In this document: positions 1-4,212 of the stretch, piece after piece
Layout: the number at the start of each line of letters is the position of its first letter
Numbering within the stretch: position 1 is the stretch's first letter
Source: an archaeon
GTDB lineage: Archaea; Thermoproteota; QMWL01
NCBI GenBank assembly: GCA_003661605.2
Contig: QMWL02000043.1
Location: 1 to 6,405, forward strand
DNA: 6,405 bases
Direction: 5' to 3'
Program-made: the position numbers and the translations under genes
Notes under the pieces: model-generated
The model's database searches: none
Seen by the model: only the letters and a program-made list of their open reading frames with translations
Told to the model about the DNA's origin: nothing

Positions 1-1
1 G

Positions 2-640
2 GCGAAGCGTGTCGATGCAGTAGTTGTGGGACAGGGGCTCGGACTGGCGGGAGAGACTGAGCAGTTGGTACTAGTGCTGCTACGCGAACTCGCTAAGGGA
101 GGGAAGCCGACCGTGGTGGATGCGGATGCGCTCAAACACCTTGCAAAGGATCGAAGCGTAGTCGAGGATCTGACAGGTGTTCTAACACCGCATGCAGCGG
201 AGTTTCGCGCACTCACCGGGGAGGAGCTGCCACCAGATAAGGAGTGGCGGCAACGCTGCGACATTGTACAGAAGTGGGCGGGTCAGCTAGGAACGACTAT
301 CCTCTTAAAGTCCGCGCACGACATCATCAGCGACGGTGAGCGCGTTCGCGTTAACGTAACTGGGTGCCCCGCTATGACGGTTGGAGGCACAGGAGACGTA
401 CTTAGTGGCATCATTGCTGCCTTTCTCGCCTGGAAAACCCCGTCCTTCGAAGCGGCTTGTGCAGCAGCTTTTGCAACCGGCTTAGCAGGAGAGTGTGCTG
501 CGGAAGAGCTGGGCGAGCATCTGCTCCCCGCCGACCTCCTCGACTACATCCCTCAAGCCATTCAGGAGGCTAAGCGCATCTACTACAGCACCGACGAACC
601 GTTAGGAGCGAGTTCGTCACCGTGTTACGGCGGGCGATGA
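2..640 (+). CDS. nnr: ADP/ATP-dependent NAD(P)H-hydrate dehydratase, C-terminal part (5' end outside the window)
   Basis: The reading frame is open from base 2, so the gene begins upstream; a GTG at 26 lies inside the conserved core and is not the start. About 212 residues are visible. The family dehydrates the S-form of damaged NADH/NADPH hydrate in the cytoplasm (metabolite repair), and in archaea the domain is often the C-terminal half of a bifunctional Nnr with an epimerase domain. Visible family motifs in order are: the glycine-rich strand DAVVVGQGLG (usual form VIGPGLG, with Q for P here), VVDADAL, LTPHAAEFRALTG, the ILLKSAHDIISDG strand, and VTGCPAMTVGGTGDVLSG near 356-409, whose GTGD aspartate is the expected catalytic residue. 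The C-terminal helix LLPADLLDYIPQAIQEA also fits. About 20 residues after that helix (ending SSPCYGGR) are unusual and run close to the structured RNA that follows. Family identity is near certain; whether the epimerase half is fused cannot be seen. Confidence 0.93.
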   Translation, partial: AKRVDAVVVGQGLGLAGETEQLVLVLLRELAKGGKPTVVDADALKHLAKDRSVVEDLTGVLTPHAAEFRALTGEELPPDKEWRQRCDIVQKWAGQLGTTILLKSAHDIISDGERVRVNVTGCPAMTVGGTGDVLSGIIAAFLAWKTPSFEAACAAAFATGLAGECAAEELGEHLLPADLLDYIPQAIQEAKRIYYSTDEPLGASSSPCYGGR

Positions 641-663
641 CCGAAAAGAGAGTCGCTGATGGG

Positions 664-794
664 TGGTGAAATGCACCTCAGGGGAGCCCGCTAACTCTAT
701 ATCGAAGTACTGCATTTCATCGGTAATGGGCGATGAAGGGTTACGGCTGGGAGAGTGATCTAGTACGGGATGAACGAATGTCCCGACCCCTGAG
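664..794 (+). other. Possible H-type pseudoknot in the 5' domain of the structured RNA
   Basis: Bases 664-675 pair with 711-722 in a 12-bp helix containing the AAATGCA/TGCATTT core. Inside its loop, CTCAGGGG at 677-684 is a perfect 8-base complement of CCCCTGAG at 787-794, which lies outside the helix, so the two pairings cross. Between them sits a small hairpin, 766-770 with 781-785. The pairing is visible; its formation is inferred. Confidence 0.4.
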
Positions 795-826
795 CCCCCG
801 GAAACAGGGCAATGACTATACGACGA

Positions 827-848
827 CCGCCTGAGTAGTGGGAGAAGG
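827..848 (+). repeat. Copy 1 of a duplicated 22-nt motif in the structured RNA
   Basis: This block begins CCGCC and contains GAGTAGTG. It matches 1095-1116 at 18 of 22 positions without gaps. In both copies a TTCCCG follows that can pair with the purine stretch, and in both an outer helix closes the element (825-829 with 853-857 here). The shared GAGTAGT lies in the bulged 5' side, so it may be a repeated protein-binding or tertiary-contact module. Confidence 0.55.
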
Positions 849-1094
849 TTCCCGGTCAGAGCCCGTCGGAGAGGAAGCTTAATACTGTACCAGCGCCACG
901 CCGATGCGGCGATGACTGAGCGATCACTGGCCTCGACACTCGGATGAAGAGTGCCGGGGTCTCAAGAGCCGCGGAACGCTTATCAGTAGCTATCCTCTGC
1001 TATTCTTGAGGCTATGACGAAGGCGAGACGGTCAGCTGAAGAGTGAAGATGGTCCCCATCTCACGCTGAGCCTCCGCCGATGAGGACTGAACCT

Positions 1095-1116
1095 CCGCCC
1101 GAGTAGTGAGGGAGGG
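1095..1116 (+). repeat. Copy 2 of the duplicated 22-nt motif in the structured RNA
   Basis: This is the second copy of the block at 827-848, 268 nt downstream. Here the outer helix is CCTC at 1092-1095 with GAGG at 1132-1135. A nine-base bulge carrying CGCCCGAGT follows, then AGTG 1105-1108 with CACT 1128-1131, an A-G mismatch, and GGGA 1110-1113 with TCCC 1123-1126. The element is more complete than copy 1 and would form the 3' end of the RNA. Confidence 0.55.
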
Positions 1117-1141
1117 CCGGGTTCCCGCACTGAGGCGCTAG

Positions 1142-1146
1142 AAAAA
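1142..1146 (-). terminator. T5 terminator-like run just after the binding-protein stop codon
   Basis: On the minus strand the TAG stop is followed after three bases by TTTTT, the oligo-T type of signal used for archaeal transcription termination. The run sits in the loop of a small inverted repeat, AGGCG 1133-1137 with CGCCT 1147-1151. It would end the leftward transcript before it runs into the convergent structured RNA. Confidence 0.45.
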
Positions 1147-1149
1147 CGC

Positions 1150-3033
1150 CTACCGTCGCCGTGAAACCACTACCGCAACCACTGCAATAAAGAGGCATCC
1201 CATCGCAACGGAGGCGATAGAGTAAATCCAACTAAGGTACATTAGCTCCTTAATGCAAGATTCGGCTTCTTCCTTTGCAGCTTTAACCGAGTCGTAGTGA
1301 GTTGGACCCTGAGGTTCGGTTACGTTCCATACAAGGGAGGGTGGGGCAAGCTCGTCAACGGATACATGCTGATAGGCGTCGTTATACTGTAAGACGATCT
1401 GATCGGCAGTCCACTTCTGTACAACGAAGGGTCCTGACCCACAGAGAAGATCTACGAGAGCAAGTTGTGGATTGGTAGCAGGACGTGGTTGCGTACAGTT
1501 GGGCCAATCAAGCCACCAGAGATGCCCTGGAACGATGGGGACGCAGCTAATTGCCTGTAGCGCTAAAGCGCTTGAAGCGGTGTTGAACCGTAGGCGTATA
1601 GAGTACCGGTTAAGCAGCGTGTAACGCTCGAACTTGGCTAGCTTCCAAACCTCTCCTGCAAAAATTGTATCTGAGAAGCGGCGGAGGTAGTCGATGGCGC
1701 GCGCGTAGTGAACGGCAGTAATTGGCGTACCATCGTGAAACATCAGTCCTTTACGGAAGTTGATCGTAACAACTAGCGCGCCGTCCTCGTGCTCGAGGAG
1801 AACCTCAGTTGCCAAAGAAGCAAGCTGATACTCAGAGTGAGGGTAGCAAGCACGTAGAAAGACCGCAGAGAGTAAGGCTTGATCGTTTATGGTCGTAGCA
1901 AACCAAGGGTTCGGCTCTGGGGTACTGGGCAGGAGGACGCGGAAGACAGTGTGGTTAGTGCGTACTGCACTAAGGTAGGTCCACAGGTTGGCTATTCCGT
2001 CTTCTGACCACGTTAGGTTCTCCCAATCCTTCCTGTAGACATATACGTGAGACAAGAAGCAGATGGGAATACAGGGGACAATGTCGAAGATTACTTTATG
2101 TGCATCGCAAATCGAAGTACAGCAGTCTGGGTATGGTAATTGCAGCATTTCTTGTAGCAGCTGATTTAACCTAGGATGATCAAGACCCACAAGACCAGTT
2201 GGTCCGAAGGTTTCGTAGAACCACAAGGGGTACGGACTTTTAATGTCCCAAGCCAGTAGACAAACATCGAAATCTCTCTCCCTCAGCTTTGAGAGCAGGT
2301 GAGTGGGAGGTATTGGATAAGGAGTTAAGGGGATGCCTTCTCTTTCACAAGAATCTGCGATCTGAAATGCAATCCTCTCAAGGACGGAGTCCGAGTAGGA
2401 ATAGTAGAGGCGGAGGATAGGAAGGTTATCCCCTGTGCGTGGATCGTTTAGAATGCGATTCCCGTCAGAGTCCTCGAAGCCAGCTGACTGAAGGATCGTG
2501 TGGGCATAGGAGAGATTGTATTCGAAGTGGCTTTTGATAAACCGATTTAGGAAGTCATCTACCCAAGTAGGAACAAAGTTAGAAGCGAGAGAAGCGTAGG
2601 AGGGAGGAATACCGCTTAATAGTTGTGTATAATTGATTAGATAAGCTATAGCGCGCCGTAGAGCTTTAGCATATGTGTCTTCTTGATCGCCTGATTTATA
2701 GTTGAAGGGATAACGGTGGATGTTGAAGAGAAGGATGCTTATAGCGCGCTCCTTGAGCACCATGTAGCATGCCTTTGTAGGATGGGGATATTCTAGAACT
2801 ACGCCGATAGGTACGGGCACGCCGATGGCATCCACAGCGTCCTTCTCAATCATAAACACGCCAAGGGTGCTAAGGGCTTGGTATTCCATACAGAGTAACT
2901 GGATTTCACGAATGCATTGAGGCTTTCTGATCGGAATCTGGTGTACAGAGTACGTGTTTTGTGCAGTAGCTACGCTTCGCGGTACAGGGAAAAGAACGAT
3001 GAGAAAGAGTAAGAGAAAAGCGCTTGCCCTCAT
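1150..3033 (-). CDS. Membrane-anchored family 5 ABC solute-binding protein with circularly permuted lobe order
   Basis: The product is about 627 residues. The ATG at 3031-3033 is chosen over the GTG one codon upstream because it lies 25 nt from the TATA box, as expected for a leaderless message. Residues 3-25 form a Sec signal peptide ending VATA before QNTYS. About 600-624 is a hydrophobic helix followed by RRR, a C-terminal anchor that keeps the protein outside the cell. Between them are two halves of an SBP_bac_5 (oligopeptide/dipeptide) fold in reverse order. Residues 60-360 resemble the usual C-terminal half (ALRRAIAYLINYTQLLSG, AHTILQSAGFEDSDG, PLWFYETFGPTG). Residues 362-560 resemble the usual N-terminal half (FRVLLPSTPEPNPWF, INFRKGLMFHDGTPITA, GSGPFVVQKW). 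There are 16 cysteines, one of them in the anchor. No permease or ATPase gene is adjacent. Hand-counted lines have lower GC (40-48%) than nnr or the TPR gene. Family is confident; the ligand is unknown. Confidence 0.85.
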   Translation of the reverse strand: MRASAFLLLFLIVLFPVPRSVATAQNTYSVHQIPIRKPQCIREIQLLCMEYQALSTLGVFMIEKDAVDAIGVPVPIGVVLEYPHPTKACYMVLKERAISILLFNIHRYPFNYKSGDQEDTYAKALRRAIAYLINYTQLLSGIPPSYASLASNFVPTWVDDFLNRFIKSHFEYNLSYAHTILQSAGFEDSDGNRILNDPRTGDNLPILRLYYSYSDSVLERIAFQIADSCEREGIPLTPYPIPPTHLLSKLRERDFDVCLLAWDIKSPYPLWFYETFGPTGLVGLDHPRLNQLLQEMLQLPYPDCCTSICDAHKVIFDIVPCIPICFLSHVYVYRKDWENLTWSEDGIANLWTYLSAVRTNHTVFRVLLPSTPEPNPWFATTINDQALLSAVFLRACYPHSEYQLASLATEVLLEHEDGALVVTINFRKGLMFHDGTPITAVHYARAIDYLRRFSDTIFAGEVWKLAKFERYTLLNRYSIRLRFNTASSALALQAISCVPIVPGHLWWLDWPNCTQPRPATNPQLALVDLLCGSGPFVVQKWTADQIVLQYNDAYQHVSVDELAPPSLVWNVTEPQGPTHYDSVKAAKEEAESCIKELMYLSWIYSIASVAMGCLFIAVVAVVVSRRR

Positions 3034-3052
3034 CACAAAGAAAAGCGTGCGA

Positions 3053-3061
3053 GTTTTTAAG
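3053..3061 (-). promoter_or_regulatory. TATA box for the binding-protein gene (leaderless)
   Basis: The minus strand reads CTTAAAAAC here. The first A of the A-run is 25 nt upstream of the A of the ATG at 3031-3033, which puts the predicted transcription start at or within a few bases of the start codon. No Shine-Dalgarno sequence lies upstream of the ATG. This matches archaeal TBP/TFB promoters driving leaderless mRNAs. Confidence 0.6.
3054..3061 (+). promoter_or_regulatory. Same A/T box read rightward: possible promoter for the C/D box sRNA
   Basis: On the + strand the same bases read TTTTTAAG. A start about 25 nt downstream would fall near 3083, a few bases before the C box of the sRNA candidate at 3092, which is the usual geometry for archaeal guide RNAs with their own promoter. 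Two-way use of one TATA box is an inference. Confidence 0.35.
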
Positions 3062-3084
3062 TTCTATGTGGTAGAGATGGCAGT

Positions 3085-3150
3085 CGGGACGATGATGTCT
3101 AACCGAGTCGGCTGATCGGTGGTGATCAGGCTAGAGATGAGTCCTGAGAT
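3085..3150 (+). ncRNA. Candidate C/D box guide sRNA
   Basis: All four boxes appear in order: C box ATGATGT (3092-3098), D' box CTGA (3112-3115), C' box GTGATCA (3122-3128) and D box CTGA (3144-3147). The C and C' boxes each differ from the consensus RTGATGA at one base. Guides are 13 nt (3099-3111) and 15 nt (3129-3143) with a 6-nt D'-C' spacer, close to archaeal norms, and C to D spans 56 nt. Flanking CAGTCGG (3081-3087) and CCGATTG (3155-3161) can pair over 7 bp, although they are not directly against the boxes. The family binds L7Ae, Nop5 and fibrillarin to direct 2'-O-methylation at the target base paired to the fifth guide nucleotide upstream of D or D'. For the D guide this is G3139, giving target GACUCAU with the modified C first in CAU, which fits C34 of elongator tRNA-Met. 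The D' target was not identified. Ends are approximate. Confidence 0.45.
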
Positions 3151-3186
3151 GCATCCGATTGTGGAGCGGGGAGTTTGGTGGAGAAT

Positions 3187-3198
3187 ATTTATATAATT
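3187..3198 (+). promoter_or_regulatory. Second A/T-rich TATA-like element upstream of the zinc-ribbon gene
   Basis: The sequence ATTTATATAATT is a good TATA-like match, but it is about 60 nt from the ATG at 3257. If used it would give a leader of roughly 40 nt. It could be an alternative promoter or an upstream regulatory site; the nearer box at 3229 has better spacing. Confidence 0.3.
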
Positions 3199-3228
3199 TG
3201 GTCGGAAGAAAAGTTTATTAAAAGATAG

Positions 3229-3238
3229 TTTTAAAAAG
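3229..3238 (+). promoter_or_regulatory. TATA box for the zinc-ribbon membrane protein gene (leaderless)
   Basis: TTTTAAAAAG is centred about 24 nt upstream of the ATG at 3257, so transcription should start at or next to the start codon. This is the same spacing as the box serving the divergent binding-protein gene. No Shine-Dalgarno sequence is present. Confidence 0.6.
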
Positions 3239-3256
3239 AGTATCTGAACGCGGAAG

Positions 3257-4126
3257 ATGAGTCTGGTAGGACACGGGCCTTCGCCGCAGATGCTTTTGCT
3301 GATAGCGCTGATAGGGACACTACTACTCTTTGTAACGATGGGGGTTACGTTTACGCGTGTGAAGATGGATTTAGGCGGTGGAGACTACCTTATGGTAGAG
3401 CTACGCCCGTTTACAGACAGTAAGATTAAGGCGAAGATCTACGGGCAAGTAGATACGGAGACGACGGACTCGATGACTTCAGGTGATTGGAGTGAGGAGG
3501 AGAATGGAGGGATCACGCCTGCGTATGGGATGTATATGCTGCCGCTAGCGGGGCTTGTAGGGCTGTTCTCTCTGTATGCGGGATGGGTGCGGCTCAGAGG
3601 AGAGGCGTTGCCAGTCTCCGTATCGTTTAGAACGCTCATGTTTGCAGTTTCCATCCTAGCGATCATCGCGCTAATAGACGGACTGCGCTTCACCAGTTCG
3701 CTTGCCTCCGCTATGGAGGATATGGTAGGTCTCGATACCGGATGGTCGCCGGGTGTTGGTGTGTTCCTCCTCATCGTAGGCTGGCTTATGGTAGCGTATA
3801 CACTGCACAAGTTTGAACAGCTTCCTACGACCGCAGCTCCTGCACGACCTACAGCCACATGCCCCAACTGTGGAAGCCCTGTTAGTCCAGAGGCAGCGTT
3901 TTGCCCAGTTTGTGGAGCACAGATTACGGGTGCAGCACCTGCAGCTAGAACCTGTCCTCAGTGCGGTAGTGTAGTACCTGAAGGATCGGCCTTCTGTCCC
4001 ACTTGCGGGGCTTCGCTCGCAGCACCCCCACCAGCACCGTCGGCGCAGTACTGTCCGCACTGTGGTAAACAGGTTCCACCCGGCGTCGCCTTCTGCCCCT
4101 ACTGTGGGAACCGCGTATCAGGCTAA
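3257..4126 (+). CDS. Four-helix membrane protein with three C-terminal zinc ribbons
   Basis: This 289-residue protein is not a family I can name. Hydrophobic segments lie at about 11-33, 89-111, 125-144 and 164-184. An acidic loop of about 55 residues at 34-88 (rich in D, E, T, S and G) separates the first two. If the N-terminus is cytoplasmic, this loop is outside and the tail is inside. The tail from about 190 is a low-complexity A/P/T linker with six CPxCG knuckles: CPNCG and CPVCG (202-220), CPQCG and CPTCG (233-251), CPHCG and CPYCG (266-284). Each pair spans 19 residues and should bind one zinc, giving three ribbons in tandem joined by A/P-rich linkers. Such zinc-ribbon tails are common in archaeal proteins and usually mediate protein or nucleic acid contacts; no enzyme motif is visible. 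The start is supported by TATA spacing. It is divergent from the binding-protein gene and followed by the TPR gene. Zinc-ribbon and membrane calls are firm; the role is unknown. Confidence 0.88.
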   Translation: MSLVGHGPSPQMLLLIALIGTLLLFVTMGVTFTRVKMDLGGGDYLMVELRPFTDSKIKAKIYGQVDTETTDSMTSGDWSEEENGGITPAYGMYMLPLAGLVGLFSLYAGWVRLRGEALPVSVSFRTLMFAVSILAIIALIDGLRFTSSLASAMEDMVGLDTGWSPGVGVFLLIVGWLMVAYTLHKFEQLPTTAAPARPTATCPNCGSPVSPEAAFCPVCGAQITGAAPAARTCPQCGSVVPEGSAFCPTCGASLAAPPPAPSAQYCPHCGKQVPPGVAFCPYCGNRVSG

Positions 4127-4142
4127 GCAGCTATAGCAGCAG

Positions 4143-4185
4143 CCTCGCGTTTTTATGTAACGCTCATATGTAGAAGAAGGCGAGG
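4143..4185 (+). terminator. Terminator-like T5 run with inverted repeats after the zinc-ribbon gene
   Basis: A TTTTT run at 4150-4154 lies 24 nt after the stop codon. Around it, GCGTT (4147-4151) can pair with AACGC (4159-4163), and alternatively CCTCGC (4143-4148) with GCGAGG (4180-4185). The T-run fits archaeal termination. The two overlapping pairings exclude each other and may be incidental. The same TTTTTATGTAA stretch could instead act as a distal TATA element for the next gene. Confidence 0.35.
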
Positions 4186-4198
4186 ATAGGTTTAGTAA
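4186..4198 (+). promoter_or_regulatory. Weak TATA-like element upstream of the TPR-like protein gene
   Basis: The bases ATAGGTTTAGTAA end 15 nt before the ATG at 4213. TTTAGTAA is the best TATA match but is only about 19 nt from the ATG, shorter than the 24-25 nt seen at the other two genes here. Either the GATAGGTT part is used, or the start is the in-frame GTG at 4228, or transcription comes from upstream. No Shine-Dalgarno sequence lies directly before the ATG. Confidence 0.25.
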
Positions 4199-4212
4199 GC
4201 GCTTTTAACTCC

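Larger units (their letters stand above)
641..1140 (+). ncRNA. Candidate large structured non-coding RNA of unrecognised family
   Basis: This 500-nt interval has no credible ORF on either strand but is filled with complementary segments. Hand-found helices are: 664-675 with 711-722 (12 bp, two G-U), 766-770 with 781-785, 794-797 with 807-810, 825-829 with 853-857, 899-902 with 908-911, 929-941 with 949-961 (12 bp and one mismatch), 961-967 with 1004-1010, 985-990 with 999-1004, 1032-1036 with 1065-1069 enclosing 1043-1046/1061-1064 and 1048-1052/1056-1060, and 1105-1113 with 1123-1131. Several helices need G-U pairs that work only on the + strand, which sets the orientation. I see no TATA box upstream, so it may be processed from the nnr transcript or have a promoter inside nnr. 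It is convergent with the binding-protein gene. Landmarks of tRNA, 5S, 16S/23S, SRP RNA and RNase P RNA could not be placed. That it is a structured RNA is an inference from base pairing; exact ends are unknown. Confidence 0.6.

Noticed and set aside
730..793. Possible C/D box sRNAs within the structured region (GCGATGA at 730-736, GGATGA at 768-773, CTGA at 790-793).
   Set aside because: Guide lengths and D'/C' boxes do not fit, and the motifs fall in or beside stable local hairpins.
846..880. GGTTCCCGGTCAGAGCCCGTCGGAGAGGAAGC resembles the SRP RNA helix 8 region on casual reading.
   Set aside because: The diagnostic CCGGAAGG tetraloop and AGCAGC are absent, and there is no long helix joining the 5' and 3' parts as in SRP RNA.
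871..985. Echoes of RNase P RNA: GAGGAAGC at 871-878, GAGCGATCACTGGCCT at 918-933 followed by GATGAA, and GGAACGCTTATC at 973-984, recalling conserved parts of bacterial M1 RNA.
   Set aside because: The conserved GGCUUA of region V reads CGCTTA, region I lacks the AGUC continuation, and regions II-III could not be placed between them. GATGAA lies in the loop of a strong hairpin. The P18 part is normally variable, so that match is likely chance. An Rfam scan would settle it.
641..1140. A decayed protein gene or mobile element remnant as the explanation for the ORF-free region.
   Set aside because: No protein motif fragments, terminal inverted repeats or target duplications were seen, while the dense compensating-type pairing with G-U pairs on one strand fits RNA better.
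3439..4060. Minus-strand open frames opposite the zinc-ribbon gene (129 and 142 codons).
   Set aside because: They lie antisense to a gene with clear CPxCG motifs and good promoter spacing, and their products have biased, family-free composition.
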